In this document: piece after piece, positions 48,680-59,005 of the stretch
Position numbering within the stretch: the stretch's first letter is position 1
Layout: every line of letters begins with the position of its first letter
NCBI GenBank assembly: GCA_963682175.1
Contig: OY821771.1
Span: forward strand, 39,390,201-39,454,200
From: Triglochin maritima
Lineage: Eukaryota > Streptophyta > Magnoliopsida > Alismatales > Juncaginaceae
Direction: 5' to 3'
DNA: 64,000 nt
The notes under the pieces: generated by a model
What the model saw: only the letters and a program-made list of their open reading frames with translations
Database searches by the model: none
What the model was told of the DNA's origin: nothing
Position numbers and translations under genes: made by a program

Positions 48680-50584
48680 GTGGTATCAGAGCTTAAGGTT
48701 CAATTTTCTTATGATTTAAGGCTGTAAACGAATTTAGTTTACCATATAGGATTTAAACAATTCGGTTTACCGGTTTTTCGGTCTATGAATGTTTTGTTGA
48801 TATAATTCTCTGTAATAATTCGTTTTAAATGTTTTAAGTGTTTTAAAACATGCCATGTAATTATTATAATTAAGATTTAGACATTAGTCTAACTTACAAT
48901 AATTTTGTTTTATAAAGAAATGATTATTTTGTTTGAATCAACATGATACTAAGAATTCATATAACTTATACGGAGCAAGTGAATCAATATATAGTTTCTT
49001 GAGATATATATCATTTAATTTTAGAAGCACTACTAAATATGTAACTATTTCTTTTCATGTTTCATTGGATCGAGAATTCATGAAATTTGGATCAATAACT
49101 CGATGTTTTGTCCAACCACAAAAATAGACATGAGATTAAATCATAATACTTTTAAAATCATTTGTGCCACATTTATGCATGCAAGCTAACTCACACAAAA
49201 TAAAACACGAATATACTCAATCATATATCAATGTTGAGAATATATTGTGCAAATTTCAAAACAAAAATAATAATAATCATGACCATGCAGTACATGTATC
49301 AAAAGAGCATCACTTATTATATGCACATGATCTTGGAAATCAACTCAAGGTTGTGACATGTAAAATGGAGGTCCGTAGAAATAGATAATCAAGTAATATT
49401 TGAGTTTTGAAACAACAAACAAAAAAATCAAACTCTTTTGCCATTTAAATCACTCTCTGTTATCTTTGAACATATATGCCCAAGAGAAGGTCACTCACAC
49501 GTGGATGAATGTCTTATGAATTTGAATGACTAATAGCAATAACTAACATCACAAACAGTCACATAAGCACCATGCAACGTCACAATCAAACTATGTAGTA
49601 ACCGGTAAATATCTCAATAGAATCAAACACTATGACAAGCAATATATTTTATATATGTGTGTGTGAGGATAAAACAGTGATAACTAACTCCATATTAACA
49701 TAATAATTTAACACATAATGAAAGTATTTTCATACTAATCAACATAAACATGTGCAAGGTAGGATATATTACAAATAATGCTAAAAATCAATATTTCAAT
49801 GTGTATAATGAATATCAAGCAAGTGAATCTATAAAATACCACTTGAGATAGAAATCATTTCCTCCTTCTTCACCTTTTTTAACATATTATAAAATGTCAC
49901 AAGATATTAAATTCCAAACCAAGGTTTGCACTTCTATTTCAACAAATCAATATAGAATGGAATAATCGTGGAAGGAAATTCAACATTCACGTGTCTAACA
50001 CTATGATCATGAATCTATAGTGCAAGGATTTTAAGACAAATGGATGACATGAAATCAATACATGTATGAAGAGTTATAAGACTAAACTATGGATTGGTGG
50101 TATAAATACGTAGTTGGTAGCAAATGCAAAATTCTTTCATCATGGATAATGACATCGTAAAATTAGCGCATACAAGATCTAAAAGAAATTTGTACATTCA
50201 TGATTGATATCAAGGTCTAACGCTACTACAGGAAGAAAACAAATCAAATAATGTCGGTATAAAAACTTGATTTCGATTGGCATAACAAATCATCAAAACA
50301 ACCACTCATAACCTATGTGTATTATAAACATTTTTCTCGATCATATTGTTGATATTTTATTTTATGATATTAAATCATTTTTCTTCTTCTTCTTCAAATC
50401 AACAATAATGGTTTGAAGGATGCATGATACATACATCATATTAAATTGCATACCTCCGTTTCACGTTCCACTAAGTCGATCCGCAAATCAACCGTTCCAT
50501 CAAGTCGATCCACGAGTTGAGAAATTTTTTGCATGACCATCATCTTCAATTGGTTAGGCTAGAGACATGATTGTGTTGATAATG

Positions 50585-50815
50585 TGTTATAAAATAAATA
50601 TACATGGAACAAAGAAGATAAAAGATTTGGGGAAGAATATTTGTAGTATTTCATCATCACTAAAAGTATATCAATGGTCTTACAATGATCTCCTATTTAT
50701 AAGCTATAGGAGACAAATGAAAGAGTGTATGTTACAAAAGTAATGAGAATGTGAGAGTTTAATGGAGTTATAGGAGGAGAAAGTGAAGGTGAATCATCCA
50801 TGATGTTTCACAACA
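50585..50815 (-). repeat. 5' LTR of the 46.1-50.8 kb element
   Basis: 231-bp direct repeat of 46131-46355 with the same TG...CA ends. Confidence 0.93.
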
Positions 50816-50820
50816 CTACT

Positions 50821-51555
50821 CTTATTTTGGTTTAGAAGATTTTGAATGGACCAGAGAATAGGGATGAAAATGGACTTGGTTCTTTAAACTCGAACCCGAG
50901 TTTATTTGACTTAAACCTGCATCTTTAATTTGAAAAGTCTAGATCTAATCCCAAGGCGATCCCGATATTACTACATATTAATTCAGGATTTTGAAGGAAA
51001 CAAATTAAAGGTTTCCATAACTGAAACGAACACCTGAAAAGTTATCATTCAGTCGAAATTTAAATTCTGTCCTAGCATGTTCTGATAATGTTTGTTTATT
51101 GTAAATAAAAAATGTGTTGTCGTGAAAACGGACTTTGGAGTTTGGATCCAATCGCTGTTACAACCAACATATATAGGTGAGCAGGGCCTGATTAAAGCTG
51201 CTCCTACTTTAGTTGTATTCTGGACTAATGGTGGTGCTTCGAGCCCTACCCATGAACAATCTTTTTGTGTCTGTAGATCTTTGGTTTGAATTTAAATGGA
51301 GCTTTTGAAAACTCTTTTTTGTTAATTTGGTGTTGGAACTTGCAGGGTTCAATGATCCCAATGTCTTTATGGGCTATACCTGTGCAAAGAAGTGAAAGTT
51401 GTATGTATCAACTCAAAAAATCATGTGAGGTACACCGTGGACCCATGTCTAGGGGAATATCTACCAATCCGGTACCTTCCCATACAAAAGTTCATTCAAA
51501 GGTAGACATTAATATTTTACTTCAGTGATTCTGATATTTGAAACACAAGGATTTT
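50821..51555. other. Gene-free spacer
   Basis: No recognisable gene or repeat. Open frames at 51092-51528 have no family features. Confidence 0.35.
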
Positions 51556-51875
51556 TTTTAGGGTCGGGATACACGGACGCGCGCGTCCGTGACGCACCTT
51601 ACGTGGACGAGTTTCAATTTGATGAGTCAGCATCCAATCAGCTATTTCTTCTGCGTGGGCTTTATCTTTTTTTAAAAAAAGACGGCTGGTTGGGTGGGAC
51701 GGTTCATTTCCCTAAATCACGATTAGACGGTTAGACTTCACGTACACCATTAGGTCTGTAGAGCATTCGAGTATCTGTCTGTGCAGTTTAGGAAAAAAGT
51801 TCTTCCTCATTTCCTCTTCCCATCCAAAAACCGTCGTCCCATTTTGAGTCGAAGAAAAACCCAGACAAGACGAAA

Positions 51876-54800
51876 ATGGATTCTTCCGTCCATGAAACCT
51901 CCATCGCTCCTGAAATTCTAGCCGCGCAGGTCTCTCCTCAACCCGGATGTGTTTTGTGTTGATTTAAGGGTTCAGCATCGACTTTTAAATTTTTTTTTGT
52001 GATTTCAGGGAAGCACGTACTACTTCCGCGAAACTAAGTGCGGTTTGACGGTCATTCACCGGCAGTTCAGTCGGATGAAGGGGGAGGAGAAGAAGGTTTT
52101 CAAAGTGACGCCTTTCGGTCACTTCCTCACTTTTCCTCACATGACAGCTGATAATGAGATCCTGGGTTGGTTCGTCGAACACTTCGACGCCAATGAGGTC
52201 GGGTTGAGAATATCAACTGGGGTCGTCCCATTTACGGTAGAAGACCTCGCCCTGCTACTGGGGCTAAGAGTGCATGGGCTGAGAGTTGATATAGAACCCA
52301 TGTACGTAGAGAAGCGAGACAGGGTTAACCTCGACAACACTCAGCTACTGGGTCATCTTACTGCCACGAGTGCGATGGGCGACGAGGAGGAGCACGTCTG
52401 TCTCCTTATTTGTATGATCTTCAATCATTTTTTGTTCTTCGATGGAACCCTGCGAACTAAAGCATGGTACACGAGGCACCTGAAGAACCTCAAGCGCCTC
52501 AAGAGATATATGTGGGCAAATGCAGTTCACGCTTGTTTGGTTAGGGGTCTGGAGGAAGCCAAAAGGGACCTGTCGAGGAGGAGATTGACTGGGAACTTCA
52601 CTCTGAAGCAGGGCTGCGTGTCTGGATGCGTTGCCATATTACAAGTAAGCAACTTATTTGATTGGTGTTGTGTCTGTCCGGAATAAGTGTTGTGTCTGTC
52701 CGGGATACGTGTTGTGACTGTCCGGAATATGTCATGTGTCTGTCCCGAATAAGTGTTGTTTCTGTCCGGAATAAGTGTTGTGACTGTCCGGAATAAGTGT
52801 TGTGTCGGTCCGGGATACGTGTTGTGTCGGTCCGGGATACGTGTTGTGTCTGTCAGGAATACATGTCGTGTCTGTCTGGAATAAGTGTTGTGTCTGTCCG
52901 GGATACGTGTTGTGACTGTCCGGAATAAGTCATGTGTCTGTCCGGAATAAGTGTTGTGTTTGTCCGGGATACGTGTTGTGACTGTTCGGAATAAGTCATG
53001 TGTCTGTCCGGAATACGTGTTGTGTCTGTCCGGAATAAGTCATGTGTCTGTCCGTAATTTATTATTTCTGTCTGGTTTACGTTACGAGGCTGTCAAGTTA
53101 TGTATTTATCTCCTCACTCATTCTTATTCTCAGGTGTGGCTTTGCGAGAAGTTCAAATTGGGGGATCCCAGTCCAGCATTTCCAAGGTTCAAATGTTGGA
53201 CGGAACTGTTTGGGAGACGTCTAATCCTGAGGAAATGGGAGGAACGCGGCATCAACTTGCATGAGATTTACTGGGCCAAATTTGAGTTAAAGGGCACTCC
53301 GACACTCAGTGAAAGGGAGCATGAACTGATGATAGAGGATCAAATTCCTCCTCCAAAAGCAACTCCCGCACAAAAGGTCGCCTCGAAGGATACACCTTCA
53401 ACATCCACTCTACCAAGGGTACAACTTAGTGAATGCAGCATTCCATGTGACCCACTGCTACAAGAGTTGGAATTGAGTGAGGTTAAGACGAATTGGCTGC
53501 AAGCCGAAACAGCCCTTAAGCATGCGACCGAAAAAATTAACAGACTGGAGGAAGAACTGAGGATCTCTCAAGAGGAGTGTCGGAGGCTGAGACAGAAAAT
53601 CGGTCTTGAAGGACTCCGTGGGAAGGAGGAAGAGAGGAATAGGAGGGAGGAGGAAGAGAGGAAGAAGATGGAGGAGGAAGAGAGGAATAGGAGAGAGGAG
53701 GAAGAAGAGGGAGGAGGAAGAGAGGAATAGGAGGGAGGAGGAAGAGAGGAAAAAATGAGGAGGAAGAGAGGAAGAGGAGGGAGGAGGAAGAGAGGAAGAT
53801 GAAGAGAGGAAGAGAGGAAGAGGAAGGAGGAGGAGGAACGGAAGAGGAAGAGGAAAAGCGGATGAGGAAGAGGAAGAGGAAGGAGGAAGAGAGGATGAGG
53901 AAGATGAGGGAGGAGGAAGAGGAATGAGGATGAGAGGCTGAGGAAGGAGGAGGAACGGAAGATGGAGGAAGAGGAAGAGAGGATTAAGAAGAAGAGAGAG
54001 GAGGAAGAGAGGAAGGAGGAGGAGGAACGGAAGAGGAAGGAGGAAGATGAAAAGAGGATTAACTTGAAGAGAGAGGAGGAAGAGAGGAAGAGGAAGAGAA
54101 GACGAGGAAGGAGGAGGAACGACAGAGGAAGGATGGGGAGGAACGACAGAGGAAGGAGGAAGAGCAAGATGGAAATGCACCCAACAAAATTGCGGACCAA
54201 AAGACCACGCTTGCGCACAGAAGATAGAGACGAAGCGTACAGGAAATCTGGCGAAGAGGGGGTAGACAAGAAGGCCGCAGAAGCCAACAAAGAGATAGAG
54301 GAGGCCGAAGAAGCCGCCAAAGATGTTCTGGCCGCCCATGTTTCCTCGACGAGACCTGATCTGGATGCGACCGCTTTGAGATCGTTGACACCTGATGAGG
54401 TACAACGTTTATTAAATCTCACGGCTCCCGAATACGACCCAAAAGAGGTGATCTGGACGGGGCAACTCTGCAATATAAGCCGTGAATATCTTAAGGAAAT
54501 AATAACGCCAAAATCGGAATTCAGCAACGAAACCATTGACGCCCTAATCGAGGTACTGGTCAGAAGAGGAGGGCCGCAAAAGGTTGTTTGCATATCAACC
54601 TTCGAATCGGGAAGGATTGTGGAGGGACAGGGAGGAGATATAATGGAAGACTGTCTACTCCCCAAAATTCTAGGACTAAATGCGGCGGAGACCATCATCG
54701 CACAACCATGCTGGAAGTCTGGCCACTGGACTCTGTTCGTTGCCAACGGACCGAGATCAGAGTTCATTCAATACAACAGTATATCTCATTCGCTGGGAAA

Positions 54801-55032
54801 AGGTGAAGATCCTTCCAAGTGTGTCAGAATTCATGAATGCACAGCATTTCAGTTGATGGAATTTTGGCGACGATTGTTGAAGGTCGATTGGCCGCTGATA
54901 GTTGAGAGGAAGGCTAGCCAACGACAGCTAGCCGGGAGTAACGACTGCGGGACATACGTTTTGTACTGGAACAAGTGTTTGATGGTGAATGTTGATCGAA
55001 GCCGAAGCAGTCCAAGATTATCCACCGTGTGA
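51876..55032 (+). pseudogene. Mobile-domain / Ulp1-type C48 cysteine protease gene, frame-disrupted
   Basis: Exon 1 is 51876-51929 (MDSSVHETSIAPEILAAQ), exon 2 is 52009-52644, and exon 3 starts at 53134. The GT-AG joins keep frame. Exon 2 encodes a mobile-domain/DUF1985-like region (GVVPFTVEDLALLLGLRVHG, ending GCVAILQ joined to VWLCEKF). Exon 3 has a coiled coil, then a very Glu/Arg-rich tract (53620-54170) with several stops and frame changes. The Ulp1 domain follows (about 54400-55000) with SGHWTLFV (catalytic His) and GSNDCGTYVLYW (catalytic Cys). The position that usually holds Asp reads YNSI, so Asn replaces it. The frame goes wrong near the C-terminus: the neighbouring frame carries VRGELANW, typical of the family end. 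Probably a deSUMOylase-like accessory of the transposon, now broken. Confidence 0.82.
52665..53060 (+). repeat. 22-bp minisatellite filling an intron, 18 units
   Basis: Eighteen units of exactly 22 bp with core GTTGTGTCTGTCCGGAATA occupy most of the 489-nt intron 52645-53133 of the Ulp1-type gene. Units vary at a few positions (GGGATAC/GGAATAA, GTGACTG/GTGTCTG). In sense orientation this is the same repeat as in the transposase intron. Confidence 0.95.
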
Positions 55033-55059
55033 GGGGCGAATTGGCTAACTGGTTACTTT

Positions 55060-55318
55060 AAGACTCTGGGGTGTGCGGTCAACAATAATCGGCATTTTAA
55101 TTGTTTTACTTAAACCATTGCTAAATTGTCACATAAACCATTGTTTTACAAAACTTATACTTGTTCAAATTACATAGACTATTTGTTATTTTACTTGAAG
55201 ACTCTGGGGTGTGCGGTCAACATTAATCGGCATTTTAATTGTTTTACTTTACACCATTGCTAAATTGTTACATAAACCATTGTTTTGCAAAATTTATACT
55301 TGTTCAAATTACATAGAC
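55060..55318 (+). repeat. 138-bp tandem duplication after the Ulp1 gene
   Basis: AAGACTCTGGGGTGTGCGG begins at 55060 and again at 55198; the 120 or so bases after each are nearly identical. The duplication covers what looks like the old 3' end of the Ulp1-type gene and adjoins the minisatellite at 55315. Confidence 0.9.
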
Positions 55319-55902
55319 ACACAACATATTCCGAACAGACACACAACTTATTCCGAACGGACACACATATTCCGAACGGACACTCAACGTATTCCGAACA
55401 GACATACAACATATTCCGAACAGACACACAACTTATTCCGAATAGACACACAACTTAAACCGAACAGACACACAACATATTCCGAACAGACACACATATT
55501 CCGAACGGACACTCAACGTATTCCGAACAGACACACATCATATTCCGAACAGACACACAACTTAAACGGAACAGACACCCAACATAAACCGAACAGACAC
55601 ACAACTTAAACCGAACGGACACACATCGTATTCCGAACAGACACACAACTTAAACCGAACAAACACACAACTTAATCCGAACAGACACACAACATATTCC
55701 GAACAGACACACAACTTATTCCGAACAGACACTCAACGTATTCCAAACATACACATAACTTATTCCGAACAGACACTCAACGTATTCCGAACAGACACAC
55801 AACTTAAACCGAACAGACACACATCATATTCCGAACAGATACACAACTTATTCCGAACTAACCCACAACATATTACGAACAGACAAACAACATATTCTGA
55901 AC
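55315..55902 (-). repeat. 22-bp minisatellite between the two genes, about 27 units
   Basis: Units of 22 bp (two of 19 bp) with core CACACAACTTATTCCGAAC. The reverse complement matches the intron repeat at 52665-53060. It sits between the 3' ends of the convergent genes and reads in the same sense as the transposase gene. Confidence 0.95.
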
Positions 55903-56018
55903 AAGGACACGGTTTTATACGAACTGAACGTGTATAACAACCATTTACAGATCCAAACAGATCAACAATTAGAAGTTTCTTGGTTTTACAAGAACTGAAA
56001 ATAACAAGAAATATTAAA

Positions 56019-58720
56019 TTAAGGAGGAAGTTCCTCGTAATACAAATTCATGTTCCAATCAGAGAAATCAGGATCCCCGGGTTTTGGTGCGACTTCGTGA
56101 AGCGACGATGTAACCTTCATCTTGAACTTTCTCTTCTCTTGTTGGGCGTGCTTTTTATGGCTTTTTTTAATTATCTTCTCAGCTAAAGACACTCGACGTC
56201 TAGTCGGCGGTCTTTCTACACGTCTGACATTATCTGGATTAAGAACTGATGTACCCGCAGACTCAGGTTCATCAAGTCGAACCAAGAACTGGGTAGTGTG
56301 CATACGTGCCTTAAACATTTCAATACACTTCACGGCCTCAATATACCTTTCGTGGGAAATGAAGGCTTCCTGTGCGATCCAAATGGCACGACCCATGTTG
56401 TTGTCGTGACGACGAAGCGCATCCTTCTCCATTACGCCATCGTCTGGGTACATCTTATCTCGATAGCTCCTTCGAATATCCTTCTGCCATCGATTAACGA
56501 TGTAAGAGTCTGGGAGCAATGCATTAGGATTTAAGCGTCCAAGTACAACAAAAACGTGGCAGCATAGAAGGTCAACGTGTTGAAACATTCTACAATCACA
56601 TGTGAAGTTCATGGATATGTTTTGTACTAGGAAACGTTTCGACAGAAGCTGCTCACCAGCCAAAACACGTTGCGATACCTTGTACTGAAATGTGTCATTC
56701 ATATTGAACTCCTCTGTTATATCGCAGTATATCATCTTCCCAATTTCTAACTGCACTTTCTTGAAGACCCCTACCGTATACAACTCGCTCATTTGTCTCT
56801 CGAATGGATAAATTGAAACAAACTGGGGTCTCTTATGAAGACAATCAAAATCTGATTGAGCTTCCTTCTCGTACTTATGGCGGAGCGCAAGTTCGTATTG
56901 TTGAACAAACTGCTTAAGGGTGGTCTTCGAAGTAAGATACTTGTCGAAAAAGGCGTTCATACTCTCGCTTCTCTGAGTAGATGTCATTCCTGCGAAAAAA
57001 ACTATCACCAACAAATGCAGGTATCCACGACTCTCGGATTGCATAAATCGATTTGAGCCAACTATGGTTCTGCAGGTCAAAATCAAGAAGGAAACCCTGC
57101 CAATTACGATCAAATTCTGTTGGGGGTTTGGAATCATATACAATCAATTTCAAATCAAATAACATGTGCTTCTGATACTGCGTTGACAACTTCACGGGAG
57201 TTTTGTTCATTATGTGCCATATACAGAATCTGTGTCTTGAATCTGGGAAGATATTCGTTACAGCAGCTGTAATGGCACCACATTGATCTGTTATTATGGC
57301 TGGGGGGTATATCTGCATAAATGGGGCAATTTAAAAGGAGTGAGTCATATATTGAAAGGTACAAAATCCTACTTTGAAAACTTTAACCGAACAGGCCCAC
57401 AACTTAATCCAAACAGACCAATCACTTAAACCGAACAGACACACAACTTAATCCGAACAGACAGACAACTTAATCCGAACAGACATTCAACTTATTCCGA
57501 ACAAACAGACAACTTATTCCGAACAGACCCACAACTTAAATCGAACACATACACAACTTAAACCGAACAGTCACACTACTTAACCCGAACACATACACAA
57601 CTTAAACCGAACAGTCACGCCACTTAAACCGAACCGTTCCACCACTTAATCCGAACCGTTCCACAACATAAACCGAACAATCACACCACTTAAACCGAAC
57701 AGATTCACACCTTAAACAGAACAGTCCCACCACTTAAACCGAACATTTCCACCACTTAAACCCAACAGTTCCACCACTTAAACCGAACACATACATAGCT
57801 TAAACTGAACAGTCACACCTTACCGTTCATGCACGACAACCATGTTTGGAACAACCATATGTAATTTTCAGTGGTCTCAGAAGACAGCAAAGCGCAACCG
57901 AGCAAAACTGACTCGAAATGGTGATTAACTCCTACAAATGGGGCAAAAGGCATGTCGTATTTGTTTGTAATGTAGGTGGTGTCGAAACATATTGCGTCTC
58001 CAAAGTATGAATATGCAGCTCTAGAACGACAGTCAGCCCAAAACACGTTCCGTAGTCTTCCTTCGTCATCCATATCGATTACATAGAAAAATATGGAATC
58101 AATCTTCTGCATCCTAGTGAAATAGTTCTGAAGAGCTTGTGCATCACCAGGTCCCATCTTTAAATTTCTGACATCGTTTACAACATTCCTGCACACAGAA
58201 ACCACTAAAACCAGGCGCAAAATGTTGAACTTCAATTATGTTAGGCAGAAAGAACACAAACCTTAAATCCCTTTCGTTGAAAGTCAATTTTTCATGACCT
58301 CCAGCCTCGACCACAAAAGATTGCATGGTCTTAGCAGCCGATATCCCAGCACTATCATTGCAGGATATGCGTGCTTTGGTGGCCCCATGGACGGTTCGTT
58401 TTTGTCTGAGAAAATGCATTTGCTCCTATTCAAGCATGGCGTGGTTATGTTTAAGATCCACAAAGTTAATGTAGTAACCACGTGCTGGGTTTCCAGAGAC
58501 CCTTATCCGAGCAGTGCATTGGACTCTACTGGATAACCTAGGCTTCAATTTTCCTTGCCCTTGGTTTGGTGGTGATGTGCCCTCCTTGGAGCAAGTCAGC
58601 GTGACCCGTATAACAACACCACAATCGTAATGAGATTGTCTTGTCTTAACACCAAAACCACAAGAATCGGCATAAGACACGTAAAATGTTTTGGCTTCTT
58701 CGAAAAAAGGAAAAAACCAC
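56019..58720 (-). pseudogene. FAR1/FHY3-type Mutator-like transposase, degraded
   Basis: Transposase with a FAR1 DNA-binding domain (EEAKTFYVSYADSCGFGV to DLKHNHAM, about 58715-58430), a MULE DDE domain (FWADCRSRAAYSYFGD, CFDTTYITNKYDMPFAPFVG; second part IITDQCGAITAAV) and a SWIM zinc finger (CDCRMFQHVDLLCCH). Introns: 58189-58261 and 57313-57833, the latter full of the 22-bp minisatellite. Lesions: in-frame TAG at 58426-58428; a one-base frameshift at an A7 run (56995-57001, plus strand); and a frame conflict at a G6 run (57302-57307, plus strand) just inside an exon. Stop at 56019-56021. Otherwise about full length, so inactivation looks recent or partly due to homopolymer sequencing error. 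It would mobilise the host element. Confidence 0.88.
57384..57815 (-). repeat. 22-bp minisatellite in the transposase intron
   Basis: About twenty degenerate 22-bp units with core ACACAACTTAAACCGAAC fill the intron 57313-57833. On the transposase sense strand this reads GTTGTGTGTCTGTTCGG, the same repeat and orientation as the Ulp1 gene intron array. It is the most diverged of the three arrays. Confidence 0.92.
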
Positions 58721-59005
58721 AGAAGAGAAGGGAAGAAAAAGGAAGACGCATCTTGAGATGAATAACAAGTCTTCTGTTGTGTAGGAGCGCCAAAATGATG
58801 AAGGAAGGGAGTGATTTGAGACGCATTAATGAGGGATGGAGGGATGGGGAGATGTAGACATTTGTACGTATAACCAAAGAATTGAGGAATAAAATAAAAA
58901 AAGAAACTTTTTTCTGTGCTGACATGGATAGTGCCAACTCAGCCGCGTCACCGAATGAGCGTCCTAAAGAGCGGTCATCTATCATTTTTCATTTTCCATT
59001 TTTTT

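Larger units (their letters stand above)
46131..50815 (-). mobile_element. LTR retroelement with short LTRs, no clear coding region
   Basis: Direct repeats TGTTATAAAATAAATA...TGTTTCACAACA at 46131-46355 and 50585-50815, about 93 percent identical by eye, are flanked by a perfect CTACT duplication (46126-46130 and 50816-50820). A purine tract (AAGGGGGAG, minus strand) abuts the left LTR, and the LTR TATAAATAGG box reads on the minus strand, so the element runs right to left. I see no intact gag or pol. Its interior contains at least one foreign LTR in the opposite orientation (47038-48679). Confidence 0.9.
51560..59005. mobile_element. Large Mutator-like element with Ulp1 protease and FAR1-type transposase genes
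   Basis: Two convergent damaged genes typical of Mutator-like elements lie together: a mobile-domain/Ulp1 C48 protease gene on the plus strand and a FAR1-type transposase on the minus strand. Known Ulp1-carrying Mutator-like elements (KI-MULEs in Arabidopsis, CUMULE in melon) give precedent for this pairing. The outer ends share GGACGC...GTGACGC and further in GTCAGCA in inverted orientation (about 51575-51650 and 58900-58975), a weak TIR. The left end has a 20-bp perfect palindrome at 51572-51591. No certain target duplication, so borders are approximate. Three 22-bp minisatellite arrays lie inside. Confidence 0.72.

Noticed and set aside
53458..54767. Two long minus-strand open frames (over 300 codons) opposite the Ulp1-type gene
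   Set aside because: They are Ser/Leu/Pro low-complexity frames that arise as the antisense of the GAGGAA purine repeat; the plus strand has the recognisable protease.
55211..55646. Open frames across the intergenic minisatellite, both strands
   Set aside because: The 22-bp period is not a multiple of three and the peptides are repeat translations only.
52665..57815. Regularly repeated units that could suggest a CRISPR array
   Set aside because: Units are directly adjacent with no spacers, and the genome is a plant nuclear one; this is a minisatellite.
58596..58985. Minus-strand open frame upstream of the FAR1 domain as a transposase N-terminus
   Set aside because: Only the part from about 58720 onward resembles the FAR1 domain, in another frame; the rest looks like leader and terminal repeat.
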